DNA from: Mytilisepta virgata
Taxonomy: Eukaryota; Mollusca; Bivalvia; Mytilida; Mytilidae
Direction: 5' to 3'
NCBI GenBank assembly: GCA_028015205.1
Contig: CM051511.1
Location: forward strand, 31,984,001-32,048,000
DNA length: 64,000 nucleotides
The notes beneath the pieces were generated by a model. It was given only the letters and a program-made list of their open reading frames with translations. It was not told where the DNA came from and made no database searches. The position numbers and the translations under genes were made by a program. Shown here one piece after another: positions 34,151 to 46,494 of the stretch. Position 1 is the stretch's first letter. Every line of letters starts with the position of its first letter.

Positions 34151-35085
34151 TACTGGAATCAGTATTATATATACAATGGATAAGCGTTGGTTCTTGAAAA
34201 AGAAACCATGAGCCCGTAGGGCGAATGGTTTGATTTTCATGAACCAACGCTTATCCATTGTATCTCTTACTTAAACTACTGTTGTGACGACTTTTCTCAA
34301 TTACCTTTCCTTTCTTAATTAGACCCTATTATGTGTGAGTTTAAATTAACTTAATTCTCTATACTACTATTCAGTTAGATATATATATATATAGTCACGT
34401 CGATGATTTTAATGGTAAATGAACATTAATACAAAACCGTATGAACTTACAAAATAAGACATATGATTCAGAAATTGGTCCATTATTGACAAAATAAAGC
34501 ATAGTCGAAATAATTTTCCAGTAAAACATAATGTTACTGAAAGAAAAATAGTTTAAATCCATTCGATTTACACTTTTTATATTTTAAAAATATGTCAAAA
34601 TATGCAGTGAAACAGATGAAATTGCCATAAACATCAAAATAACAATGTTCTAATTTTTTATTGAATTATATGAAATTGTCGATAATAATAATAAAAAAAA
34701 AACAAAATAATGATCTTTTCTTATTACTAAATTATATCAATGATAACACAAAGATTTCTCAACTCATCCTAACCTTGCGGCTACCATCTTACACTATACA
34801 AACGTCGTTTTTAAATATATAAAGGCGAAAGCCTTATGTATATATTGTACAGTATCATATTGATATATGTAAAAACGACACGTAGATATCATTCGATTGG
34901 TAGCCGAGAGGTTTCGTCGATGTGTTCTTGAAAAATGACACATAATTTACTTCAAGGAGGGAGTTCGAGCCCCAAATTAAGTACACAAAGGGAACAAGTG
35001 AATATAATTTCAGTGACGGATTAAAGAAGCGTTGATTCTAGAAAAAAGAAACCACGGTAAATGAATAGACTGACGTCACAGCAGT
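34150..35085. mobile_element. insertion inside the BEL/Pao protease, with a fold-back and a tRNA-like segment
   Basis: An inverted repeat (ACAATGGATAAGCGTTGGTT, 34173-34192; its complement at about 34238-34260) lies near its left end. Near 34895-34970 a minus-free, plus-strand tRNA-like pair occurs (GGTAGCCGAGAGGTTTCG and GAGTTCGAGCCCC), suggesting a third SINE type or a tRNA-related head. An (AT)n run lies near 34380. Exact borders are uncertain. Confidence 0.5.
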
Positions 35086-35460
35086 GGTTTAAGTTGATAG
35101 AAATACTCAAATTGAGTGCACTGCACTAATAGAGTGCAATCAGATTCCAAATTCCAAACAAGAAATAGCCACACCTGCTGTAGCCAGACAATGTAGTCAT
35201 CCAGAGTCAATAGCAGAATTTATCCCCGAATTAGGCCATGACGCCAACGTTTCATGACATGATAAATTGTCATCACGTTTTGGACCAGAGGATTGGTAAA
35301 GATCATGAACCATATGCCCATCGCTTACGGTTATGGTGGACTATCATTTGAGAAGCATGTCTTGGTCTGGTGCATACGTCTGATGTCACAACAAAACATC
35401 TGTTTTACAGAATAAGGAATTAACCCTGAAATCTTGTGAATATAACTTTAAGGTCAAGGA
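35086..35460 (+). pseudogene. BEL/Pao protease, C-terminal fragment
   Basis: QEIATPAVARQCSHPESIAE and then FIPELGHDAN, with later stops (...GPEDW*), match the conserved block between protease and reverse transcriptase of BEL/Pao Pol. Confidence 0.65.
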
Positions 35461-35699
35461 TACAAAACTAAAACAAAAAACTTTTTATAGTGATATATTT
35501 GAACAGACAATAGAAAATAGATAATGATGTTGGATTATCTCGTGAAGATAAGGAGTTTATAACCATCATGGAAAATTGAGTAAGGAAGGAATCAAATGGT
35601 AACTTCAGTGCATCTTGCCTTTTCGCAAAACTGGTCCGACACTCAGTTATAACAATGAACAAGCACGAAAAATAGCAGAAAACGTAGGAAAGAGTTTAA

Positions 35700-36360
35700 A
35701 AAAATGACCCCGAAAAGTTAGAAGATTTTCTTCAGTTCATGGAAAAGATACTTAAGAACAACCATGCAGAATTGGCACCCCTATCAAGGATGGGGAAGAA
35801 GTTTGGTATTTACCAATTTTTGCAGCCTATCATGCTAAGAAACGGTCGAAAATACGAGTAGTATTTGATTCATCAGCAAAGTAGCATGGGATATGTGTAA
35901 ATGATGTACTGGTTAAAGGACCGGACTTGACAAACAATCTTGTTAGTGTACTATCGAAGTTCAGAATAGGTCAGTTTGCAGCTATTGCTGGTTTTGAACA
36001 AATGTTTTTTAACTTTGAAGTTCAAGAGCTTTACAGAAACTTTCTCAGATTTATTTGGTTTAAGGACAATGACATTAAAATGCCACTTGTAGAATATAGA
36101 ATGCGAGTCCATGTGTTCGGAAATTCTCCGTTTCCATCAGTTGCGAATTATTGTTTACGAAAGGCGGTTTGTCATCATGAAGGAGAAGAACCGTGTGACG
36201 ACGTATGTAAATATGTGAAAGAATACTTCTATGTTGATGATGGGCTGCTTTCTATCGACAGTGAAAAATACATTGCTAGTCTCATCAAAAGAACACAGGA
36301 TAGACTGATGACAGGAGGTAATATTCTCGAATAATAACGAAGTTCTGTCTAGCTTCCCAC
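35700..36360 (+). pseudogene. BEL/Pao reverse transcriptase
   Basis: The frames contain KIRVVFDSSA, then an in-frame stop, GICVNDVLVKGPDLTNNL, IAGFEQMFFNFEV, LRFIWFKDND and the catalytic FYVDDGLLS. The first catalytic Asp region normally reads DIEQMF; here it is GFEQMF, so a catalytic Asp is missing. The 135-codon open stretch 35927-36334 is the longest surviving part. Confidence 0.8.
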
Positions 36361-36950
36361 TAAGTGATTTATCTTGTTTACAGCGTATTTTAGGCCTAAG
36401 CTGGGATGTCATTCGAGACATATTCACGTATCATCTATCATCATATGAAAACCCTAACACAAAAAGAGGAGTACTGTCAGTCATAAATGGAATTTCTGAC
36501 CCTATAGGTTTTGTAGCCCCTGTAATCCTAGAAGGGAGAGAGATTATGAGACGAGCCGTGCAGAACGCAAGTGTAGAATTGGATGATCCATTACCAGAAT
36601 ATTTGTTGAATGATTGCCATGTCTGGAAGGAATCATTAAAGGACTTAGAGACATTAGAAATACCAAGATCTTTCACTAAAAACATCTTTAGGCGACTGTT
36701 CAAAATGTGAACTCCACATTTTTTCAGATGCATCCAAAGATGCTACAGCGTCAGTAGCTTATATTCACACATTCGATGACAATGGACATTCTCAGTTAGG
36801 ATTTGTATTAAGAACATCCAAATTAGCACCTAGCCATGGCCACACCAGACTGGAGTTGTGTGCAGCTGTTCCCTCAACAAAACTTGCTACTTTCATTTAG
36901 AAGACTCTTACGATACCATCATCTGCCACATACTTTTATACATAAAGTCA
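36360..36950 (+). pseudogene. BEL/Pao connection and RNase H region
   Basis: The frames read LSWDVIRDIFTYHL, TKRGVLSVINGISDPIGF, VAPVILEGREIMRR and later FFRCIQRCY/DASKDA-type sequence after a frameshift near 36705. This matches the BEL/Pao block between RT and RNase H. Confidence 0.7.
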
Positions 36951-36999
36951 AGTGGACCTAGGTTATCTATATAATGAGACTAGGCGATTTTACAAGGAT

Positions 37000-38660
37000 G
37001 TCAGCAATCGAGCTGACCGAATTCTGAAAGTTTCAACAAAATTACAATGGAACTATGTGCCACCACACTGCAATCCAGCAGATCATGGTACCAGACCACA
37101 TGAAGTTAACAGTCTGAAACAATCGGAATGGTTAAAAGTCCAAACACCTTTTTGGAGTACCAGAATTTATCAGATAGAACAATGTTTGAAGTTTTAGAAC
37201 CAGAATTCGACAAAGAGGTTCGACCATTGGTGGAGGTTAAAAACAGTTATATCATCTAGTCTGGACATAAGATTATGTGAACAAGATTCAACATGGAAAA
37301 GTCTTGTCAGATGTATCGCATTTCTAAAACGAAAAGCTTCAATGTTGCACAAAAATGAAACCGATGAAAAGAACAGCAAGTCTAGCGTAACCTTTATGAA
37401 GCAGTCTGAGAAGTTGATCATAAAGGAAGTACAAGGGGATACTACATACTTTAGTGAGATTGACTGCTTGAAGCATAGGAAATCATAACAAAAGAACAGT
37501 AAATTAATCGCTCTTTCACCAGTATTAGTCTCAGACGGATTACTAAGAGTAGGAGGAAGTCTTAAAAACTCATACATAGAAAGTTGTGCAAAAATGCCTG
37601 TCATCATACCAGGTAGAAGCTACATTGCTACATTGATAGTCAAGCACTGTCACAATGCTGTTCAACACATGGGAAGACATTTCACTGAGGGAGTGATTCG
37701 TTCAAGAGGAATCTGGTTGACTGGAGGTAAACGGCTCATTAATTCCATTCTTAGCAACTGTATTAAGTGTCGTAAATTGCGAGGAAATTCCGAACAACAG
37801 AAAATGATCTTCCCTCTGACCGTCTCATGCCAAGTCCCCCATTTACCTATGTGGGTGTGGACACCTTCGGTCCTTGGTCCATTATAACGAGACGTACACG
37901 TGGAGGTTCAGCAAATGCCAAACAGTGTGCGATTATGTTTTCTTGTCTAGTAACACGAGCAATACACATTGAAGTGGTGTCTTCATCTTCCTTTATCAAT
38001 GCGTTGTGAAGATTTAGAGCTCTACGAGGACCAGTCAAGGAATTCAGATCAGATCAAGGTATACAAATTTCATTGGCGCTATACATTATCTAAACATAAC
38101 AAGTTTCAACATTGAAGATCAACCAATTAATGGCTGTCTCCAGAACAATGGAACTTTAACCAACCACACGCCTCCAATATGAGTGGTGCATGGAAGCGTA
38201 TGATAGGACTAGCTCAAAAAATCTTGAATTCAATGCTGTGCGATATCAAAGAGAAACAACTTACACTGAAATTCTATGCACTTTAATGGCAGAAGTATGT
38301 TGTATTGTGAATAACAGACCAATTACTATAGTATCTAGTGATCCAGAGTCACCTCATGTGTTATTTCCAAATGTTCTTCTTACTCACAGAACAGACAATG
38401 ATGCAGAATATATTCCAGATTTATCACGGTAAGGCACTTATAAAGCTCAGTGGAAACAAGTACAAGTATTGGTCAATCAGTTTTGGAAAAGATGGAAATC
38501 AGAATATTTACACAATCTTCAACTCAGGAAAAAGTGGGAAGTAAAGATGATATTGTGCTCATGATTGATGACAGTCTGCCTAGGAATCAGTGGTTAACAG
38601 GAACTATAGTTGAAGTTTATCCGAGTTCAGATGGTTTGGTTTGTAAACATTAGTGCATGT
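37000..38660 (+). pseudogene. BEL/Pao integrase
   Basis: A HCNPADHGTRP block (37075) leads to the zinc-binding part (IVKHCHNAVQHMGRHFTEGV, with NCIKCRK) and then [24 protein letters not shown] and a stop before FRALRGPVKEFRSDQ. Late blocks include MAEVCCIVNNRPIT and [12 protein letters not shown] sequence across two frames. The H-H-C-C zinc residues and the first catalytic Asp survive, but the frame does not. Confidence 0.75.
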
Positions 38661-38732
38661 AATCAAGAGAGGTGAACCAGTAACTTACATCCGATTTCGA
38701 AACTTGTGTACTTATTCTGTGATGAGAATCAG

Positions 38733-38757
38733 TTTGTGAATGAATGAATGAATGAAT
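38733..38757. repeat. (GAAT)n microsatellite
   Basis: About six tetranucleotide units at the end of the BEL/Pao coding region. Confidence 0.85.
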
Positions 38758-38759
38758 CA

Positions 38760-40975
38760 TTATAAGGGTTTTGAAACAATTTATTATCATACAGCTGTAG
38801 AAATTCTGGATTGAATTTATTTGTTTCATTTTAAATGTAGTGATTTTGTTATGTCAAAATCAGGCTGGGAATGTAGTTTTTCACTGTTTGCATTAGAGTT
38901 ACCTTCTTTGTACAGTTTTAGAACTAATGAATTTATTTGCCGTTCCCATCCCTTTCCCAATATAGCTCTCAAATTTAGCCAAAATCGAACACGTTTTTTT
39001 ATTAAAATCCAAAACAAAATTATAAAAATAGAAGTTCCCCACAGAGTAAATTTATTTCCCTGCCTGATCATATTTTATTATGTATTTAGAAGTATGCACA
39101 AATAGTGCGAGGTATTTATTTTTGTGTTTTAAACCACAAATAAGGATTATATATTATTTTGTTCATAGGAACTGAATTTCTAACTTGGTTCAGGCATCTT
39201 CATATAAACTATTTTTTAATACTCAACTTCATAGACACAGATTTTTAAGTGTATGCATTTATTTTATTACACACAAAGAAGTAAAATTGTGATGTCTTGA
39301 TTCTGTGTTATACCCCATATCCTTTCTTACATGTAATGATAGGCAAACTTCTACACCAGGAATTGTTAGTTAGGTACAGTAACACATTAGGAATGCTATG
39401 TTAGTTTGTAGTCATGACTTTAGGCATGCATTTATAAGCATGTAATATATTCATAGACACAGGTTTCATAGGACACTTTTCAAATGTTTATGATTCAGAT
39501 GTGTGAGCTTTTGACTGATTGATTGATTTGGATGTGTGTTTTCATATAGTGTTAGTGCATGTGTACTTACCTGATACTTACCTATTTTGTGTATTTTTGT
39601 TTATTGTGATAAGACATATTGTAATAGAAACATTTTATTAATTTCAGCTTTCTACCTTCCCCTGGGAAGTATTTAATGTCGGAATAAAGAACATACACTG
39701 AAATTAGAGTTAGGCTTATCTAATTAGAATCCTAGAACACTACAACCATGCATTTTCAGTGATTGTATTGCATCTTTTTTTTTGTTTCTATGTGAATTGT
39801 TTTGCTTATTTTGCAATTTGTGGTGATTATTATTTAATGCTTGACATATATGTATGTTGGTCTGTTGGTCAATGTTGAAGGCCACATGGCGACCACTAGA
39901 TGATATAGTTTTTCAAGATATTCTTAAAATCGGGATAAAGCTTCAACGACGCATACCCGTATCCTTCCTTTTTCATATCAATTTAAATAGATTGTTTTCA
40001 TATGTAATAAAAATGAACATAGACAAAATGGGAACAAGTGTTCCGATATTTAAAGCCGAGCCTAATGTTTTACAAAATTCATGTTATTTTAAATTAAATA
40101 TAAGATTAACATTTCTTTTGCTGAATAATCTGTTCTAATAAAGTAAGAAACTATGAGGAACTAAAGAAGAAAGAGAAAGTATGAACTTTTTGTATTTATA
40201 GGTGGACAACTAATTATTTCTTTAATGGGAACGGAGTTGACAAATTCTGCTGCATCAGTGTGCATCAGTGTTCATCAGTGTGTTTATTTTTCAAAATAGA
40301 AATTTTATTTTCCACAATTATTTTTAGTGTAGGATTATTTATTTCCTTATCGAGAAACTGGGATTACATCTCTCATGATATGGGATTGACCATTTTGAAT
40401 AACAGACTTCATGATTGAATTTTATTTTAAATTTGGGTATTCCGTCCAGATTTCAAGTTTTTAAGTGCAGAATTTCATAATATCAGACATCCTACTAGCA
40501 TCCAACCATTTTTACTTATATGTCTTTAAACTGTAGGACAATGCCATATTTCTTTATATAAAGAGGTGTATGACCAATTATTTATTGTTAACTTTTCCAG
40601 GCTACAATTTCCCCCTTTTTTCCGTCTTTATCAACATTGATCAACACTGAACAAAAGGTGCATTTAACTGCTTATTATTTGGTATGGGTTATTTTGTTAT
40701 TAAATTTTAATGTGGGTGTACATATTTGGTTACGTTTATTTTGTTCATTTTCTGCACAATTCAATAACAATCAATACAAATCAAACATACTGTATAACAA
40801 TCCTGACATATGTCTTTGCCACTCATTCCCGGAAATCATATATCAGACGGAAATACCTGTTGTCTACCTGGCTGCATGGGGTGCTCACGCCGGAACTGCA
40901 TCGAAATAGTTCCGACTTTGTAGGCATGCGGGACGTCAAATCCTCACGAACGAAACCTCCTCATGTGACAGCGTA
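38760..40975. other. intergenic, possible remains of a 3' LTR
   Basis: There is no gene I can support. The part to about 39760 lies where a BEL/Pao 3' LTR would be and holds an AATAAA near 39681, but without a 5' partner its limits cannot be set. A short direct repeat (TGCATCAGTG / TTCATCAGTG) occurs at 40249-40280. Confidence 0.4.
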
Positions 40976-40979
40976 ACAA

Positions 40980-43125
40980 CTTGACAAGTGTGTAATATTT
41001 CAACTTAACGAAAAACAATTTAAACGGATTCTTAATATAGGGACCATAATTTTATTTCGAGACAACCAAATTTCGAATCATCAGAAGTAAAAATATATAT
41101 AATTATATTGAACAAATTTCGGGACCTCGAGAAGAGTTCGACTCGAACGACTTCCAGACAAAGAGAGATGACTGCAATTGATATTAAAAATGTACAAAGT
41201 TGATATAACACCTGCCGAGTTCATCTAGAAAGTTTCGGAAGTATATCAGAAAGGTAAAAGTATCCGTTGGTCATAGGAAAAATGCAAAGAAATAAATACG
41301 AAATTTATTTATTCTTTATATGCATATAAAAAGGACAAATATACCTAAGGAGCAATAAAAAAACGTAATCTATTGGACAGACAAACCCGGGAAGATATAT
41401 GAACAACAAGACAAAAAAAAAAACAAACACAGAAAACTAAAAAAACAATAAACAACAGTGTTTCTTCTTAGCGCTTTTTCATTTACCAATCGATTTGATA
41501 ACAAAGAAATGTAGATAAAACGATGTGATTTGAATAATTGAAATCAAAGAAAAGTTTTATCGTTTACCCTTGTTTTAAACAACCTCTTTTAGCATAATTT
41601 GATACATTTGTACGAGGTTTTTCAAACAGAATAATTTTCTAATAAAGAGTATTAATATCAAAGTATAAATGGGCATTCATTCGACTGAATGTATAGACTT
41701 TTCTGTTTAAATGCGAAACTGACGGATAGCAAAGGCAAGTGAACACTATGTTTTATAATTCATAATTAGCACTATGATTTTGTTCATTTTCAATATTTTA
41801 CAAAAGTGTTTTAGATTTACATGACTGTGTGATAAGTAAAATATACATAGACACCTTGTTAGTATTATACATGTTTTATGTACGTAAGGAATGCAAAAAA
41901 ACTGTAACGTTTTTAAGCAGTAAAGCGAAAGTTTATAAAAATGTCAAATTTTGTGAAAAATAAAGAGTATCATCTTCGAACACATATTAGCACTGTCCTT
42001 TGATTGTTTTGATTTCACTTGTTTGGTCACATGTTTTGGCAAACTTATTTTGGTTTGACCTGTTTGGTACTTTAATGAAAAGCTTAAAACTGTAGGTTTC
42101 GACAAAATGACCCAAGCGTCAAAGATTCCACCACCAAATTATTTAAGTTTCTCTGGCGTACAAGTTTGCCAGTAGATAAAATATCCTTGCCAGTTTAATA
42201 CTTCAATTCGTTTTTTTAAACGGTTACTGTAAAACCAGCAATGATGCACTGCACTGTATCACAAAAGCAATAGCTCAGTTATAATTTCATTAGTTTTTTC
42301 ATCATCAAGTAGCAATAAACTAATACGTGTTTACATGCATATATATTAGCTAGGCCTTGATTGGTGGCAAGGTAAAAATAACAAGTGTGCCGCAATTATC
42401 CATTTAAATATAGTAACAATACATTTAAAATTAAACCCACACAGGTAAACTGACCAAATGAAACAATATCAGGAGAAAAAGCCCCTTGTTCTTTTGTAAC
42501 CAATTAAGACAGGCCAAGTTCATGCAGAAAATATTAGAATGTTTACGTTTAGCTGTGCTGAACTTGTAGAAACATGTTATGACCGATTTTGATTGACTGT
42601 AATAAATATTATCACATTTTTTATTGAAATAACGCCGATTTTGCATATGCAATAAAAGCAGAAGTTGATTCATTAAATTATAACACCATTCGAAGGCAGA
42701 TAACATGTTATCTAACCTCTCGTTAATCTCACCGATATCACTTCGGCTCTACTGTAAATAATCGTCGGATCATTATTGATGGTGAGTTAACCGTTCATAA
42801 ATGTTCTAAGCAGTTTCAAATAGGGGCTTATAAAATATATTTGTAGATCTCGTAGAAAGCACAGGAACTGATGTTGCATTCATTTGGTTGACTCTATAAC
42901 CCCAAGTGAAAGAAATAACACCATTTAATAGCTGTAGCATTGTGAAAGATTGTGCACATTGTGCACATTAAGGGATGTCAAAAATCTGACAAACATGTTT
43001 GAAGACTGTAAAATCTAATTCAACAGTAAAACTATTTCTTGGTAGTGGCAAAATATGTGATGAATAGATTAATACATCATCTTTTTCATATTTCCCGTGT
43101 TAACTGCCATCGACTGATATCGTCC
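40980..43125 (+). repeat. internal copy A1
   Basis: It aligns with 46495-48445 over about 2 kb with small indels and scattered substitutions; by eye identity is high. It contains no conserved long frame, and short ORFs differ between copies, so I do not treat it as coding. Confidence 0.85.
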
Positions 43126-44006
43126 CTTGGGCTAAAGTCCTCGGGGCCGATATCAAGGCCTTTGTCTGAGAGCAAGGGCAATACGAAAAAGGCCATGTTT
43201 TAATCTATAAGTATCTTGATTGGGTTTGAAAATATGATACTGAAGAAAATTAAGACATAGAAGGAATAAACAAAACCAGAGATGACGTTTATGAAAAAAT
43301 AATTGTCTAGAAAGTGGGTTTTAAGCCTAGGTAATAATAAATTTTCAAATAAATTACAAAAAAAACATCTCGCATATCTTTGGAGGACTGACTACACAAC
43401 CATGCCATTAAAAGGTCTTTTCTTTAACACCCTTCAAACGAAGTTCTATTTTGTAGTGTATGCTGGGGCTCGTTCAGAATATTCTACTATAAAATGCTTG
43501 ATAAATCTGTACTGCTTACAATCTTTTACCTGAAAACATGAAAACATCAAATTTTATTTTAGAATCAAATAATGATGGTAACAAACGCATATGAAACCGG
43601 TCTTACTTTTTCCAAACCTATCACAATTTGACTTCATGATTATTCTTAAATCATTTAAATGTGTGTCTCTTTTATTTCTCTTGAAGTAGTTATTTTTTGG
43701 AGGGATATTTCAAATATTTTTTCAAGAAAAATATTATTCTACCTTTTGTTTTCAATATATTTGTAGTTGTAATTAATTATTGTCTTTCCAATTGCTAAAA
43801 ATGTCTAAGAGAGCAGATTTTACAGTTTTTGCCTCCAATTCATTGATTTTGACGTCATTGCAAACAAATGTGACACTGCTATATGTATGCAAGTTTTGTG
43901 TTCAAAAGTTTACACTATGTTGACTTTAGAAACATACTACAGTCAACTATGTTTATCTCGAAGTTGTGAAGAACATAGACAAAGTTCGACTTATAGTTAT
44001 TGCGAC

Positions 44007-46293
44007 TTAAGGGGGTAGGCCTGGGGTATGGGAGATAACTCCTATTGATGTTTTTTTCTTTGACGTCAAACAATAGGAATGACGTGGCATTACTATGACG
44101 TACAAAATTTCTTCGCATTAGACGAAGTGAAGAGATTCGGTAAGGGGCATCTCCGTAACGAATCTAAAACTTTCTTGAAATATGTGCAAAATCGATAATT
44201 ACGTAGAATTTGATATATTGATGAATTATTGTTTAACATCCAGTGGCAATTATGAAATGCATATCACGAAGAACGTAGTATTTGAACAACTGTACGTTCG
44301 GTGTCCAGGGATTACGCTAATCTATTTACTTACCAGTTATAAACAGACAAAGTTCGAAGACATGTTTTATTCCAAATAAAAATCAGATATACCCGAGCAT
44401 TACCATAATAATTGCGTTATTATATAGCATGGATTATCAAAATTTAATGAAATTGATTTTTTTTCTTTGAACATTTGGTCAAAATGTTCTAGTGGATATA
44501 TTGAACATTGAAATATGTTGGCTTATCAAAGTGAATGAGGAAAACTGGACTAAATTAAATCATATTAAATTGAAGATATATAATTTTCAGGTATATTTAT
44601 ATTTTACACCACACCGGCAATACTTACCCTTGCAAATCAAATTTTTTTAATAATAATAATAAAAAAAAACGAATTGTAATAAAAATGAAAAATAATACAT
44701 AATAATAGATTATTTATTGGTAAAAAGTTTTGCTGGTAAATTCGTCTATGTGAGACAAGGTTCCATTTTAATGTGCAGCTTTTGCGAACGAGCTCGTAGA
44801 AAGCCCTGCGGATTTTATCTCTTCCAAAGCCAGTCAAGATGGGAACAATAAACATAAAATTCAAAACTTTTACAAAAGTTTATAGAACTATACCTCTTGA
44901 TCACTTCCGCGGCTTTCGGATGTATTGACTACCCCGGAAGAATAAATTTTTCGAATATAACGCGATTTCAGGGTTTTTTTCTTTTTTTTGCTCTCATTCT
45001 CTCTTTTCCTCTCACAGCTTTACCTTTCCTATTTTGTATTTATAAAAACTTTTAGTCACTGGCGATTTAAACATCATATTTTGTAATTTGTTAGATTTAG
45101 GAGAATATCAAGTCTTTCATGACAGAGTATATTTTTTCTGTAATGTTTTTTAGATCATGTATTTTATAAACAAAACCCAGTTTTGACAAATATAAGTAAA
45201 CTTACAAAACTATCGCCGTGGTTTAGTGGTCAGCGCATCGGACTACGAAGCCAAAGGTCCCTAGTTCGATTCCCGTTCGATATGAAAATTTCAAGGATCA
45301 AATTTGCGACCGCACTTATCGACACCATTTGCGAGGATGGTTTCGGTATACGATGCTAATCCGTCGGATGGGGACGAAAATTGCTGTCCCGTGTTAAGGA
45401 AGGGAACACCCTTAGCACGTTAAAGACTCCTGTAGATGTCGAAAAAGAGTATGCTAAAATGCCGCTACGGGGGCCTCTCTCGCACCCACCAAGTGGAAAG
45501 GGATTGGTATAAGTTGGTATCACTTGTTTCCCAATCCACTATAAATAAATAAGTTTAAAAGTATCACATTACTTAAGAGAGAATGCTTGGTTTTCAGTCA
45601 TAATAATTATATTTTCTTTAAATTTATTTCCGTTTATAATTTAAGTCATCATCGTCTTCTATTCAATCTTCTTCGCGTTCTTTGAACATATAGAATAGGT
45701 TTATACTCGATAACGTTAGGAACGATAACTCTTATCGTAACGTCGTATTGTCAAACAATGACGTCCTACCTTAAAAATTGAACGAGTATTTTGTGAAAAC
45801 TTGTGGTTAGAATTTCATAATTTTTTGTCATATAACACATATATATATCATATTTTTTGTAACATTTTTTTGTAAGAATTAAATTTTTTTACAGCAGTGG
45901 TTGAATATTTAATGAGGCAACTGAAAATGAACGAAATTTCTAACATGTCCGGTACTTTTTACCTTTGAATTTGCATATAAAGAATGAATTTTACCATCAT
46001 ATTTCATTTTTGATTAAGACTATATCCCTGTTCTTCAGTTCAACAATTATAACTATTTTTTATTAAACATATGTCCTATGAGAGGTAGTAATATTCATTA
46101 ACTTGTGTCATCTCAGGAATGAAGGGTACCCCTTAAATGATCATTTTCAATGAACCCTGTGAAGGAAACGCGTGGTTGAATTTCAACAAAATTTTCTCAG
46201 GTGGTGTATTGAGACATATATATTGCATGACGAAAATATGAAAAAAATTAAACGAGCGGAAAATTTTGGCCTTACCCAGGCCTACCCCCTTAA
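44007..46293. mobile_element. TTAA-flanked 2.3-kb element (piggyBac-like, non-autonomous), carrying a SINE
   Basis: TTAA at 44007-44010 and 46290-46293 flanks terminal inverted repeats GGGGGTAGGCCTGGGGTA and TTACCCAGGCCTACCCCC. The interior of about 2.28 kb has no transposase frame. Removing it joins TGCGAC-TTAA-GCCAAGC, a plausible empty site. It holds a tRNA-headed SINE at 45212-45551. Confidence 0.8.
45212..45551 (+). mobile_element. tRNA-derived SINE, second family
   Basis: The head reads CGCCGTGGTTTAGTGGTCAG (box A region), with an anticodon-loop-like CTACGAA and GTTCGATTCCCGTTCGA (box B region). The cloverleaf-like head could derive from a tRNA-Arg(ACG), tentatively. A body of about 270 bp and an AAATAAATAAG tail follow. 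The 3' body and tail show it is a SINE, not a tRNA gene. It differs from the three SINEs at 8027, 51098 and 60609. Confidence 0.75.
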
Positions 46294-46494
46294 GCCAAGC
46301 TAATTAGACATAGTAACAGCTTTAACACGTGTGTCCATAATTCACAAGTTATCTAAGATAACGAGTCATGGTATCCTCAAATAAAGACGGGACCGTTCAT
46401 ACATCAATCAGTCGCTAATGACCGGAATTCTTTGATTTTTTTAAATCAATTTTGTAACCATTTTTATCACCGAGGTAATAATTTGACATGTGTG

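Larger units (their letters stand above)
33490..38720 (+). mobile_element. degenerate BEL/Pao LTR-retrotransposon
   Basis: Blocks occur in the order expected for BEL/Pao: gag zinc knuckle, aspartic protease, reverse transcriptase, RNase H, integrase. All are in plus-strand frames but are cut by many stops and frameshifts. The protease is split by an inserted sequence of about 940 bp at 34150-35085. No flanking LTR pair is evident. A polyadenylation-like AATAAAGAACATACACTG near 39681 could belong to a 3' LTR. The copy is dead; any protein activity would need another copy. Confidence 0.8.

Noticed and set aside
40637..40976. Two overlapping ORFs of about 90 codons
   Set aside because: No domain, signal or splice evidence; they adjoin the left end of a transposable element.
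45212..45290. Functional tRNA gene
   Set aside because: The tRNA-like head is followed by a SINE body and A-rich tail, and acceptor-stem pairing is not clear.
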